Origin: Streptomyces parvus
GTDB lineage: Bacteria > Actinomycetota > Actinomycetes > Streptomycetales > Streptomycetaceae
Reading direction: 5' to 3'
Assembly: GCF_032121415.1 (NCBI RefSeq)
Contig: NZ_CP135079.1
Coordinates: forward strand, 6,138,001 to 6,202,000
DNA length: 64,000 bases
Shown: positions 8,370 through 16,838 of the stretch, in pieces
How positions within the stretch are numbered: position 1 is the first letter of the stretch
Layout: each line of letters starts with the position of its first letter
Program-made: the position numbers and the translations under genes
The notes under the pieces: generated by a model
Database searches by the model: none
Told to the model about the DNA's origin: nothing
What the model saw: the letters and a program-made list of their open reading frames with translations, nothing else

Positions 8370-9449
8370 ATGGACCGAAGGACCTTCAGCCGGCGGATGC
8401 TGGTCGGCGGAGCGGCGGCCGCCGCGACGGGAGTGACATCGTTGTCGCTCGGGGCGGTGGAGGCGAGCTCGGCCGAGAACCCGCCGCGTACGGCCCCGGC
8501 GGGCGGCGTCACACGCCGACTGAAGATGTACGCCGAGAAGTTGCCGGGCGGTGAGCTGGGCTACGGCTTCGAGAAGGGCAAGGCATCGATCCCCGGCCCC
8601 CTCATCGAGCTGAACGAGGGCGACACGGTCCACATCGAGTTCGAGAACCTCACCGACGTCGACGCCAGCCTCCATGTGCACGGCGTGGACTACGACATCG
8701 CCAACGACGGCACCCGGATGAACAAGAGCCACGTCGAGCCCGGCGGCACCCGGACCTACACCTGGCGCACCCACGCCCCGGGCCGCCGCAAGGACGGCAC
8801 CTGGGAGCCGGGCAGCGCGGGCTACTGGCACTACCACGACCACGTCGTCGGCACGGACCACGGCACCGGCGGCATCCGCAAGGGGCTCTACGGGCCGGTC
8901 GTGGTCCGCCGCAAGGGCGACATCCTGCCCGACCAGACGTGCACGGTTGTCTTCAACGACATGACGATCAACAACAAGGCGGCCCACAACAGCGTCAACT
9001 TCGAGGCCACGGTGGGCGACCGGCTCGAATTCGTGATGATCACGCACGGCGAGTACTACCACACCTTCCATATCCACGGTCACCGCTGGGCCGACAACCG
9101 CACCGGTCTGCTGGCCGGCCCCGACGACCCCAGCCGGGTGATCGACAACAAGATCTGCGGGCCCGCCGACTCCTTCGGCCTCCAGCTCATCGCCGGCGAA
9201 CGCGTGGGCGCGGGCGCGTGGATGTACCACTGCCATGTCCAGAGCCACTCCGACATGGGTATGGCGGGACTCCTGCTGATCAAGAAGCCGGACGGCACGA
9301 TCCCGGGCTACGAACCCCACGACCACACGGCCGGATCCACGGAGAAGAGGTCCGGGGAGAAATCGACCGGCGACAAGGCCGGGAAGAAGAGCGCGGACGA
9401 GGCGGCCGCGGAGGACACCGGCGTGGGCGCGGGGGAGCACCAGCACTGA
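8370..9449 (+). CDS. Small laccase (two-domain multicopper oxidase), Tat-exported
   Basis: This 359-aa protein is a two-domain (small) laccase, oxidising phenols or metals with reduction of O2 to water. The N-terminus carries a Tat signal (RRTFSRR, then a hydrophobic stretch). All copper ligands are present at the positions known for S. coelicolor SLAC: His102, His104, His156, His158, His231, His234, His236, His287, Cys288, His289, His293 and Met298. It therefore looks fully active as a trimer. The C-terminus is longer than the core, with a Lys/Glu-rich tail. GGGGAG precedes the ATG at a good distance. It is divergent from the ThuA/sugar-dehydrogenase operon and may share its copper-dependent extracellular redox role. 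Confidence 0.95.
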   Translation: MDRRTFSRRMLVGGAAAAATGVTSLSLGAVEASSAENPPRTAPAGGVTRRLKMYAEKLPGGELGYGFEKGKASIPGPLIELNEGDTVHIEFENLTDVDASLHVHGVDYDIANDGTRMNKSHVEPGGTRTYTWRTHAPGRRKDGTWEPGSAGYWHYHDHVVGTDHGTGGIRKGLYGPVVVRRKGDILPDQTCTVVFNDMTINNKAAHNSVNFEATVGDRLEFVMITHGEYYHTFHIHGHRWADNRTGLLAGPDDPSRVIDNKICGPADSFGLQLIAGERVGAGAWMYHCHVQSHSDMGMAGLLLIKKPDGTIPGYEPHDHTAGSTEKRSGEKSTGDKAGKKSADEAAAEDTGVGAGEHQH

Positions 9450-9466
9450 CCCCGTCCGTCACGGGG
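9450..9466. terminator. Short hairpin between convergent laccase and helicase genes
   Basis: CCCCGT at 9450-9455 and ACGGGG at 9461-9466 form a 6-bp stem with a 5-base loop between two convergent stop codons. There is no T-run on either side, as is usual in Streptomyces. It could serve both transcripts. Confidence 0.45.
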
Positions 9467-9488
9467 CCCGTGGAGGGGGCGGCCCGGG

Positions 9489-11720
9489 TCACGGCCGGCC
9501 GGTGCCGCCTGTCAGCCGCTGCTGCTCCTCCTCGACGATGCGCCGGGCCAGCTCGGCATCGGAGACGTCCACCGCGTCCGGAGTGGTCTCCGCGAGATCG
9601 CTGCGCCGGGCGTACGCGTCGAAGAGCCGGTCCTTGCGGGCCAGCAGCTCCACCAGGCGCTGGTCGACGCTGTCCGTGGCCAGCAGCCGGTGCACCTGGA
9701 CCGTGCGCACCTGCCCCATCCGGTGCGCGCGGGCGACGGCCTGGTGCTCCAGCGTGGGCTTGATCTGGGGCTCGCACAGGATGACCACGGAGGCGGCCTG
9801 CATGTTCAGCCCGGTCCCGCCCGCCTGGATCTGGCACAGCAGCACCGCGTGCCCCTCCACCGAGGAGAAGGCGTCCACCAGCTCCTGCCGCCGGGCCGGC
9901 GGGACGCTCCCGGAGAGCGGCCCGAAGGCGTCCGGCCCCAGGGCTTCGCCGACCGTTGCGAGGACCTCGCGGAAGTAGGAGAAGACGACCACCTTGAGGC
10001 CGTTGTCCCGTGCTTCGTCGACGAGTTCGCGCAGCCGCTCCAGCTTTGCGGAGGTCCCGGGCACGGCGTAGGCGGCCCGGCGCATCCGCATGAACCGCCC
10101 GGAGGCGACCGCCTCACGGTAGGCCTCCCGGTCCTCGGACCCGAACTCCTCCCACTCGTCCACCTGGACCAGCGCCGGGAGTTCGGCCAGCACGTCCGCC
10201 TGGTTGCGGCGCAGATAGGTGGGGGCGACGGCCCGGCGGAAGGCCCGCGAACCGGCCGCGCCGTGCGTCGTGCTCACCGACGGCGCGAGTTCGGGGCGCA
10301 GTTGGCGCACCAGACTGCGGAACTCCTCCACCCGGTTCTCCATCGGGGTGCCCGTCAGGAACAGCACCCGCTCCACCCGCTCCGCCCACCCCGCGACCGC
10401 CCGGGACCGGCGGGCCTCGGGATTCTTCACGAAGTGGGCCTCGTCCACCACCAGCATCCCGGGCCGCAGCTCGGCCACCGCCCCCTCGGGCAGCAGATGC
10501 AGCGCGTCGAAGGTGGTCACCGCCACCCCGCCCGTGCCACGCCAGTCCGCGAACGCCTCCACGCGCTCCGCCCCGTGCACCGGCACGGCGCGCAGGGTGG
10601 AGCGGGCCCGGATCTCCCGGGTCCAGTTGATCAGCACGCTCGCCGGGCACACCACGAGGAAGTGGGTCTCGCCCCGGGCGGCGAGGTGGGCGAGGGCCGC
10701 GATGGCCTGGACGGTCTTGCCGAGCCCCATCTCGTCCCCGATGATCACCCGCTTCTGCGCCAGCGCGAAGCGCGCCCCGAACGCCTGGTAGCCGCGGAGG
10801 GACACCCGCAGACGTGTGTCGTCGAGCCGCAGCGCCCGCACCCGGTCCGCGATCCCGGCGGGCAGGAACCCCTCGGCTGCATCCCGGTCGGGACCGCTGC
10901 CCGACAGCTCGGCGAGCAGGCTGTAGTACTCGGCGGACCGCAGCTCGAAGTCCACCCACGCCTCGGCGGGCGATGCCGGGGAGCGCAGCAGATCGGCCGA
11001 CGCCTGCGCGAAGAGCACCGGCAGCTCCCGCTCCACCGCGTCCGCCAAGGCCGACCGCACCGCGTCGAGCGCCTCCCGCACCCGCGCCCGGGACCGCCGC
11101 CCGGCGAGCAGCATCCGCAGCCGGCTCCCGCCCGGCGCGGCCGCCTCCACCCGCGGGCCCAGCAGTTCGGCCAGCCGACGGGCCGCGTCCACCGCGCGCC
11201 CCGCGTCCGCACCGGCCACGACCAGCCGGTGCAAGGCGATCACCAGGGCGGTGCTCGTGTCGTCCGGGGCATCCACGTCGATCCGCACCGAGACGGTGTC
11301 GCGCACCGCGTGGGCGATCTGCCCGGCGGCGGCCAGCGCCTGGTCGGCGGTGTGCGCCCCGACCCCGGGGATCTGCCGCAGCGCGTAGCGGTCCGTGCCG
11401 TGGACCTGCCCGACCGTGTCGAACCCGGCCTCCTCCAGCGCCCCGAGACGCAGCCGTCCCTCCGTGACGTCCTTGAGCCGGGAGACGGGGATGTGGGCCA
11501 ACTCCCCGCCCACCAGGGCGTCGAGGAGCGGATCGAGTACGGAACGTACGGCGGCCACGGCGTTCGCCCGGTCCGCCGGCACGGCACGGGCGCTCTCCAG
11601 CAGCCGCTCCGCCCGTGCCAGCAGCTCACGGGCCGCGCCGCCGGTGGCCACCGGGCTCCCGGCGGCCTTGCGCGCGAGTGTTCCGTCGGCCGAGCCGCCC
11701 GCCGCCCCGCTCCGGTTCAT
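9489..11720 (-). CDS. SNF2-family DEAD/DEAH helicase-like ATPase
   Basis: This 743-aa protein is an SNF2/Rad54-type DNA-translocating ATPase. Walker A (GDEMGLGKT) is at 328-336, followed by a DEAH box (VVDEAHFVKN), motif III (LTGTPMENR) and the second RecA lobe with AGGTGLNMQ and AVARAHRMGQ. The N-terminal 300 residues are not the usual SNF2 domain: they contain a helix-hairpin-helix-like stretch at about 92-135 (QIPGVGAHTADQAL), suggesting DNA binding or repair. The ATG at 11720 has AGAAGGA six bases upstream. Longer upstream frame is rejected. It is monocistronic and convergent with the laccase. Probable role is DNA repair or nucleoid remodelling, not proven. Confidence 0.85.
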   Translation of the reverse strand: MNRSGAAGGSADGTLARKAAGSPVATGGAARELLARAERLLESARAVPADRANAVAAVRSVLDPLLDALVGGELAHIPVSRLKDVTEGRLRLGALEEAGFDTVGQVHGTDRYALRQIPGVGAHTADQALAAAGQIAHAVRDTVSVRIDVDAPDDTSTALVIALHRLVVAGADAGRAVDAARRLAELLGPRVEAAAPGGSRLRMLLAGRRSRARVREALDAVRSALADAVERELPVLFAQASADLLRSPASPAEAWVDFELRSAEYYSLLAELSGSGPDRDAAEGFLPAGIADRVRALRLDDTRLRVSLRGYQAFGARFALAQKRVIIGDEMGLGKTVQAIAALAHLAARGETHFLVVCPASVLINWTREIRARSTLRAVPVHGAERVEAFADWRGTGGVAVTTFDALHLLPEGAVAELRPGMLVVDEAHFVKNPEARRSRAVAGWAERVERVLFLTGTPMENRVEEFRSLVRQLRPELAPSVSTTHGAAGSRAFRRAVAPTYLRRNQADVLAELPALVQVDEWEEFGSEDREAYREAVASGRFMRMRRAAYAVPGTSAKLERLRELVDEARDNGLKVVVFSYFREVLATVGEALGPDAFGPLSGSVPPARRQELVDAFSSVEGHAVLLCQIQAGGTGLNMQAASVVILCEPQIKPTLEHQAVARAHRMGQVRTVQVHRLLATDSVDQRLVELLARKDRLFDAYARRSDLAETTPDAVDVSDAELARRIVEEEQQRLTGGTGRP

Positions 11721-12044
11721 GTACGTCCTTCTGTTCCCGAGGGGTGTCTCACCCGCCCCGGAGCCCCGCTCTCCCTGCCTCCCCGCCATCGTGTCACGCC
11801 CGCCGGGGCCCCCGGCCCGATCCGCCCCGACCGCCGCGCGACGCGCCGGTCCAACGTTTCGCCCCGCAGCCACGCGCTGCCTACCCTGGGCCGCACGGCG
11901 GACGCGGCCACCGCCGGTGGAACGCGCCCCGGTCGGCCCCGTACGGACTGCGGTGGCCGGTGCCCGGTGCAAGACTCCGAACGGAAGGAACCACCCGGCA
12001 GGACACGACGAGCAGGATCACCCGGATCGACTGAGGAGCACGCC
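11721..12044. other. Divergent intergenic region, helicase / VOC protein
   Basis: The 324 bases between two divergent starts show only ribosome sites (AGAAGGA for the helicase on the minus strand; GAGGAG for the VOC gene on the plus strand). I saw no convincing promoter hexamers or inverted repeats. Confidence 0.35.
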
Positions 12045-12839
12045 ATGAACAGCCCCGCCTTCCTCGACGGAGCACCCAACTGGGTCGATCTCGGCACCCC
12101 TGATCTCGACGGGGCCACCGCCTTCTACCGGGGCCTGTTCGGCTGGGACCTGATCCCCGGCGGCCCCGAGGTCGGGGGCTACGGGATGCTCACCCTGGAC
12201 GGTCGCTACGTCGGCGGGGTGATGACGGTCTCGGAGGAGGAGGCGCCGAGCGCCTGGTCGGTGTCCTTCCAGTCGCCCGACGTCGACGCCACCGCCCGGG
12301 CGGTCACGGAGGCGGGCGGCAGCGCCGCGTTCGGGGCGATGGACGTCCTCGACTTCGGCCGCATGGGCGGATTCACGGACCCGGCCGGCGCGTACTTCGG
12401 GGTGTGGCAGCCGAAGGAGCACCCCGGCTTCGGCGTGATCCAGGAGCCGAACGCGTTCCTCTGGGCCGAGCTCTACACCCCCGACGTACCGGCGGCGGCC
12501 GCGTTCTTCGGCAGCGTCTTCGGCTGGGGGACCGACCAGATGAAGGTGGAGGGCTCCGACTACGCCTACACCACGGTCCACCCGGCCGGCGCCGGCCCCG
12601 ACGCGTCCTTCGGCGGTCTGGTCCGGATGGGCGACGTCCCGTCCGAGGCCGCCCGCGGCGCCCACTGGCTGCCGTATTTCGCCGTGGCCGACGTCGACGC
12701 CGTGGTGGCCGAGGCGAAGCGGCTCGGCGGCAGGGAGACACTGGCCGCCATGGAGGTGCCCGGCGTCGGCAAGATGGCCAATGTCGCCGACCCGTACGGG
12801 GCGGTCTTCGCGGTCATGAAGCCCGAGCCGAGGCAGTGA
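12045..12839 (+). CDS. VOC (glyoxalase/bleomycin-resistance fold) family protein
   Basis: This 264-aa protein contains two VOC half-domains in tandem, residues about 8-120 and 133-262. Each starts with the characteristic W-x-(D/E)-L-x-TPD-x2-A-x-x-FY/FF pattern and a following FGW motif. Two-module proteins of this kind in Streptomyces are usually hydroxylase- or glyoxalase-like proteins of unknown substrate. Metal ligands are not evident enough to assign an enzyme. The start is clear: GAGGAG lies 7 bases before the ATG. It stands alone, between the divergent helicase gene and a Wbl regulator. Confidence 0.8.
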   Translation: MNSPAFLDGAPNWVDLGTPDLDGATAFYRGLFGWDLIPGGPEVGGYGMLTLDGRYVGGVMTVSEEEAPSAWSVSFQSPDVDATARAVTEAGGSAAFGAMDVLDFGRMGGFTDPAGAYFGVWQPKEHPGFGVIQEPNAFLWAELYTPDVPAAAAFFGSVFGWGTDQMKVEGSDYAYTTVHPAGAGPDASFGGLVRMGDVPSEAARGAHWLPYFAVADVDAVVAEAKRLGGRETLAAMEVPGVGKMANVADPYGAVFAVMKPEPRQ

Positions 12840-12946
12840 CGCGGGAGCGCCGCCCGCGGGACGCCCCCGCGGGATGAGCGGGGCGCCCCCGCCGGGTTGA
12901 TGCATCGTTGATCGGTTGTTTATCGCCGCCGGGCAGCGTGTGCTCC

Positions 12947-13201
12947 ATGCTGATCAACACCGTGACCGACGACGCACTCGCCTGGCAGGAGACCGCGTTG
13001 TGCGCGCAGGCCGGGCCCGAGTTCTTCTTCCCGGCCCCGGGCAGCTCGACCCGCGAGGCCAAGCAGCTCTGCAACGCCTGCGAAGGGCGGCTGGCCTGCC
13101 TGGAGTACGCACTCGCCAACGACGAGCGGTTCGGCGTCTGGGGCGGGCTCTCGGAGAAGGAGCGCGAGCGGCTGCGCAGGGAAGGACGCGACCGGGGCTG
13201 A
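12947..13201 (+). CDS. WhiB-like (Wbl) Fe-S transcription regulator
   Basis: This 84-aa protein is an actinobacterial Wbl regulator that binds a [4Fe-4S] cluster and usually partners with the principal sigma factor. The four cysteines are Cys19, Cys42, Cys45 and Cys51 (C-x22-C-x2-C-x5-C), and the turn motif GVWGG is at 63-67. The C-terminus is basic (KERERLRREGR). Position in the S. coelicolor-like order suggests the wblH locus, but I am not certain enough to name it. An in-frame GTG three codons upstream is an alternative start. Neither start has a strong ribosome site. Confidence 0.9.
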   Translation: MLINTVTDDALAWQETALCAQAGPEFFFPAPGSSTREAKQLCNACEGRLACLEYALANDERFGVWGGLSEKERERLRREGRDRG

Positions 13202-13223
13202 CCGCCCCGTACCGCGCGAACGC

Positions 13224-13271
13224 CCCCGTCCCCGGGCACGGACCGGAGCTCCCGGGAGGGGGGGGACGGGG
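13224..13271. terminator. Bidirectional hairpin between wbl and desaturase genes
   Basis: CCCCGTCCCC at 13224-13233 pairs perfectly with GGGGACGGGG at 13262-13271, a 10-bp stem with a 28-base loop. It lies between two convergent stops and could terminate both transcripts. Confidence 0.5.
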
Positions 13272-13276
13272 TGGGA

Positions 13277-14251
13277 TCAGGCGCGGTCGCGCGCCGCCAT
13301 CCGGGCCTTGCGGGCGGCGAGCTTCTCGTCGAACTTCGACGCCTCGCTGTCGAGTCCGCCCATGTAGAGACCCAGCTCCTCCTGGGCCTTGGCGCCCTCC
13401 GGGCCGAGCCCGTCGATCTCCATGACCTTGAGGAAGCGCAGCACGGGCTGGATCACGTCGTCGTGGTGGATGCGCATGTTGTAGATCTCGCCGATCGCCA
13501 TCTGCGCGGCGGCCCGCTCGAAGCCGGGCATGCCGTGTCCGGGCATCCGGAAGTTGACGACGACGTCCCGCACGGCCTGCATGGTCAGGTCCGGGGCGAG
13601 CTCGAAGGCGGCGCCCAGGAGGTTGCGGTAGAAGACCATGTGGAGGTTCTCGTCGGTCGCGATCCGGGCCAGCATCCGGTCGCAGACCGGGTCGCCGGAC
13701 TGGTGGCCCGTGTTGCGGTGCGAGACGCGGGTGGCCAGCTCCTGGAAGGCCACGTACGCGACGGAGTGCAGCATCGAGTGCCGGTTGTCCGACTCGAAGC
13801 CCTCCGCCATGTGCGCCATGCGGAACTGCTCCAGCTTGTCCGGGTCCACGGCGCGCGAGGTGAGCAGATAGTCGCGCATCACGATGCCGTGGCGGCCCTC
13901 CTCGGCGGTCCAGCGGTGCACCCAGGTGCCCCACGCGCCGTCGCGGCCGAAGAGGGAGGCGATCTCGTGGTGGTAGCTGGGGAGGTTGTCCTCGGTGAGG
14001 AGGTTCACCACGAGAGCGATCTTGCCGATGTCGGTGACCTTGGACTGGTCCGCCGCCCACGCCTCGCCGTCCTCGAAGACCCCGGGGAAGTTCCGGCCGT
14101 CGGAGAACGGGACGTACTCGTGCGGCATCCAGTCCTTGGCGACCTTGAGATGGCGGTTGAGTTCCTTCTCCACCACCTCTTCCAGCGCGTACAGCAGCTG
14201 GGCGTCGGTCCACGCCTTCGAACTGCCGAGGTGGGGAGAGGTGATCGTCAC
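13277..14251 (-). CDS. Acyl-ACP desaturase (ferritin-like di-iron)
   Basis: This 324-aa protein is a soluble acyl-[ACP] desaturase that introduces a double bond into saturated acyl chains, using O2 and a di-iron centre. The ligand motifs are TEDNLPSYH (from residue 86), EEGRH (117-121) and ATDENLH further on. Length is normal for the DesA family. The GTG start at 14251 has AGGAGG about 5 bases upstream, a very strong ribosome site. Immediately upstream lie two copies of an ACCTACG inverted-repeat motif (14278-14312), probably the operator of a regulator, so expression is likely switched by membrane or fatty-acid status. It is monocistronic. Confidence 0.9.
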   Translation of the reverse strand: MTITSPHLGSSKAWTDAQLLYALEEVVEKELNRHLKVAKDWMPHEYVPFSDGRNFPGVFEDGEAWAADQSKVTDIGKIALVVNLLTEDNLPSYHHEIASLFGRDGAWGTWVHRWTAEEGRHGIVMRDYLLTSRAVDPDKLEQFRMAHMAEGFESDNRHSMLHSVAYVAFQELATRVSHRNTGHQSGDPVCDRMLARIATDENLHMVFYRNLLGAAFELAPDLTMQAVRDVVVNFRMPGHGMPGFERAAAQMAIGEIYNMRIHHDDVIQPVLRFLKVMEIDGLGPEGAKAQEELGLYMGGLDSEASKFDEKLAARKARMAARDRA

Positions 14252-14277
14252 GGGGACCTCCTGGGGACGGGAGAATT

Positions 14278-14312
14278 ACCTACGGCTTCGTAGGTTACGA
14301 GACCGTAGGTTA
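14278..14312. promoter_or_regulatory. Tandem inverted-repeat operator upstream of desaturase
   Basis: ACCTACG at 14278-14284 and CGTAGGT at 14289-14295 form a perfect 7-bp inverted repeat with a 4-base spacer. A second, imperfect copy follows, with CGTAGGT at 14304-14310 and a degenerate left arm TTACG at 14295-14299. The pair sits just upstream of the desaturase ribosome site, where a bound TetR-like dimer would block expression. The regulator is not encoded next to it. Confidence 0.6.
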
Positions 14313-14439
14313 AGGCGACCGTAAGGCCAAAGCCAAGCCCGCCACCCGCAGGGGCGGGCTGCACAGGGTGATATCTCCAGGTGAACGGGTGTGTGAGAGG
14401 GCGCTCCGGGGCCTTCTCGGGTCCCTGCTCCAGGGGTTC

Positions 14440-16767
14440 TCAGCGTTCCGGATTCGGTGATTCCACCCCCGGGTCGCGACGGAGGTACCGGCCCGTTACG
14501 GACGTCGGATGCGCGAGCAGCTCGGCGGGCGTCCCCGCGAAGACCAGCTCCCCGCCGCCCTTGCCGCCGTCCGGACCGAGGTCGATCACCCAGTCGGCGC
14601 GCTTGACCACCTCCAGGTTGTGCTCCACGCAGATCACGGTGTTCCCCGCGTGGACCAGCCGGTCCAGCAGCTCCACCAGCGTGCCCGTGTCCGCCAGGTG
14701 CAGTCCGGTGGTCGGCTCGTCCAGCACGTACACGCTGGAGGTGCGGTGCAGCTGGGTGGCGAGCTTGATCCGCTGGCGCTCACCGCCCGACAGCGAGGAG
14801 AGCGGCTGCCCCAGGGTGAGGTAGGTGAGCCCGACCGCGTCGAGGGTCCGCAGCTTCCGCAGCAGCACCGGGTCCTCGAAGAGTCCGGCCGCCCGCGCCG
14901 CCGTCATGTTCAGTACGTCCACGATCGACCGGCCGCCGACCCGGTGCTTCAGTACGTCGTCGTGGAACCGGCGCCCCTCGCACTCCGGGCAGGTCGTGGT
15001 GACCGGATCCATGAACGCCAGATCCGTCGAGATCTCACCACGGCCCGAGCAACCCGCGCAGGCCCCCGCGGAGTTGAAGCTGAACAACCCCGCGTCCACA
15101 CCGTTCTCCCGGGCGAACACCTTGCGGATGGCGTCCAGCGCGCCGATGTACGAGGCGGGCGTGGAGCGGGACGAAGCCGTGATCGCGCTCTGGTCGATCA
15201 CCACCGCGTCCGGGTACGCCGCCGTGAACACCCGTGACACCAGGGTCGATTTCCCGGATCCGGCCACCCCCGTGACCGCGGTCAGCACCCCGGCGGGGAA
15301 GGACACGTCCAGACCCTTGAGGTTGTGCAGATCCGCCCCGTACACCGGGAGCCGGCCGGTGGGGGAGCGGACGGCATCCTTCACCGGGGTACGGCGGCGC
15401 AGTGACCGGCCGGTGAGCGTATCGGCCTCGCGCAAACGCTCGAACGGCCCCTCGAAGACGATGTGGCCGCCGTCGGCACCGGCCCGCGGCCCCATGTCGA
15501 CGACATGGTCGGCGACCGCCATCACATCCGGGTCGTGCTCGACGACCAGCACCGTGTTGCCCTTGTCGCGCAGCCGCACCAGCAGATCGCCCAGTCGGCC
15601 CACGTCGCGCGGATGCAGGCCGACGCTGGGCTCGTCGAAGACGAACGTCAGCCCCGTGAGGGAACTGCCCAGGTGCCGCACCATCTTGAGGCGCTGGCCC
15701 TCGCCTCCCGAGAGAGTCGTGGTCTCCCGGTCCAGGCTCAGATAGCCGAGCCCGATGCCGACGAGCCGCTCCAGCCGCTCCCGGGCCGCGGCGGCGATGG
15801 GCCCGCCCACCGGATCGTCGATCCGCTCCAGTACGCCGACGAGTTCGGCGACCTCCATCCGCCCGTAGTCGGCGGGCGAGAGCCCGTGGATCCGGGTGGC
15901 GAGCGCCGCCGCGTTGAGTCGTGCCCCGCCGCAGGATCCGCAGACCCGCTCCACGGTGAACCGGGCGGCCGCCTCGCGCCGCTTCTCGGAGAGGGAGGCG
16001 GTGTCGCGCTTGAGGTACAGGCGCTCGAAGCGGGTCACGACCCCCTCGAACTTCATGTCCGCCGACCCGGTCCGCATGTCGAGGCGGACGGTGAACCCCG
16101 ATCCGTACAGCAGGAGTCGGCGCTCCTCTTCGCCGAACTCGGCCAGCGGCAGGTCGTTGTCGAACCGCCCCGACCCGCCGTACAGATTCCACTCCCAACT
16201 TCCCACCGACAGGCCGGGCAGCAGCAGCGCCCCCTCGTTCAGCGACTTCGACCAGTCGATCGCCCGGTCGAGATCCAGGTGGACCGTGCGCCCCACCCCG
16301 TCGCACTCCGGGCACATCCCGGCGGGATCGTTGAACGAGTACGCCGTCGCCCCGCCCGCGCTCGGGTCCCCGCGCCGGGAGAACAGCACCCGGAGCACCG
16401 ACCAGATGTCGGTCGCCGTCCCCACCGTGGAGCGGACGTTCCCGCCCAGGGGCTTCTGGTCGATCACGATGGCCACCGACAGATCCTCGACGGACTCGAC
16501 GTGCGGCCGCTCGTACTTCGGCAGCCGGTTGCGCAGGAACGAGGTGAACGTCTCGTTCAGCTGCCGCTGCGACTCCACGGCGATCGTGTCGAAGACGACC
16601 GACGACTTCCCCGAGCCGGACACACCGGTGAAGACGGTGATCCGGCCCTTGGGGATCCGGAGGGAGACGTCGCGCAGATTGTTCTCGCGCGCGCCGGTGA
16701 TGACGATGTCGCGGTGGACGGAGCCGGGGGCGTCCGGCTCCGCACCGCACGGGGAAGAGCGATCCAT
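14440..16767 (-). CDS. UvrA-like excinuclease ATPase (UvrA2 class)
   Basis: This 775-aa protein is a UvrA paralogue with two ABC ATPase modules. Walker A sequences are GVSGSGKSS (first half) and GVAGSGKST (second half), with LSGGE signatures in both. Cys-pair zinc elements are visible (CPEC, CGSC, CAGC, CPEC). It is much shorter than housekeeping UvrA (about 950-1000 aa), which suggests loss of the UvrB-interaction region, as in the UvrA2 class linked to resistance to DNA-binding drugs. The ATG at 16767 was chosen because the conserved start follows; the longer frame is not supported by family length. An ABC-F gene lies just upstream on the same strand. Confidence 0.88.
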   Translation of the reverse strand: MDRSSPCGAEPDAPGSVHRDIVITGARENNLRDVSLRIPKGRITVFTGVSGSGKSSVVFDTIAVESQRQLNETFTSFLRNRLPKYERPHVESVEDLSVAIVIDQKPLGGNVRSTVGTATDIWSVLRVLFSRRGDPSAGGATAYSFNDPAGMCPECDGVGRTVHLDLDRAIDWSKSLNEGALLLPGLSVGSWEWNLYGGSGRFDNDLPLAEFGEEERRLLLYGSGFTVRLDMRTGSADMKFEGVVTRFERLYLKRDTASLSEKRREAAARFTVERVCGSCGGARLNAAALATRIHGLSPADYGRMEVAELVGVLERIDDPVGGPIAAAARERLERLVGIGLGYLSLDRETTTLSGGEGQRLKMVRHLGSSLTGLTFVFDEPSVGLHPRDVGRLGDLLVRLRDKGNTVLVVEHDPDVMAVADHVVDMGPRAGADGGHIVFEGPFERLREADTLTGRSLRRRTPVKDAVRSPTGRLPVYGADLHNLKGLDVSFPAGVLTAVTGVAGSGKSTLVSRVFTAAYPDAVVIDQSAITASSRSTPASYIGALDAIRKVFARENGVDAGLFSFNSAGACAGCSGRGEISTDLAFMDPVTTTCPECEGRRFHDDVLKHRVGGRSIVDVLNMTAARAAGLFEDPVLLRKLRTLDAVGLTYLTLGQPLSSLSGGERQRIKLATQLHRTSSVYVLDEPTTGLHLADTGTLVELLDRLVHAGNTVICVEHNLEVVKRADWVIDLGPDGGKGGGELVFAGTPAELLAHPTSVTGRYLRRDPGVESPNPER

Positions 16768-16838
16768 GAGGGCGACGCTAGGCGGGATACCGGACAGCTT
16801 CTGTCGCCTTTTTTCGGGACGTGGGCCCGGGGCCGGTC

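Noticed and set aside
9690..12839. A 1049-codon frame across the helicase and VOC genes
   Set aside because: Only its end (12045-12839) is real. The remainder is antisense to the helicase.
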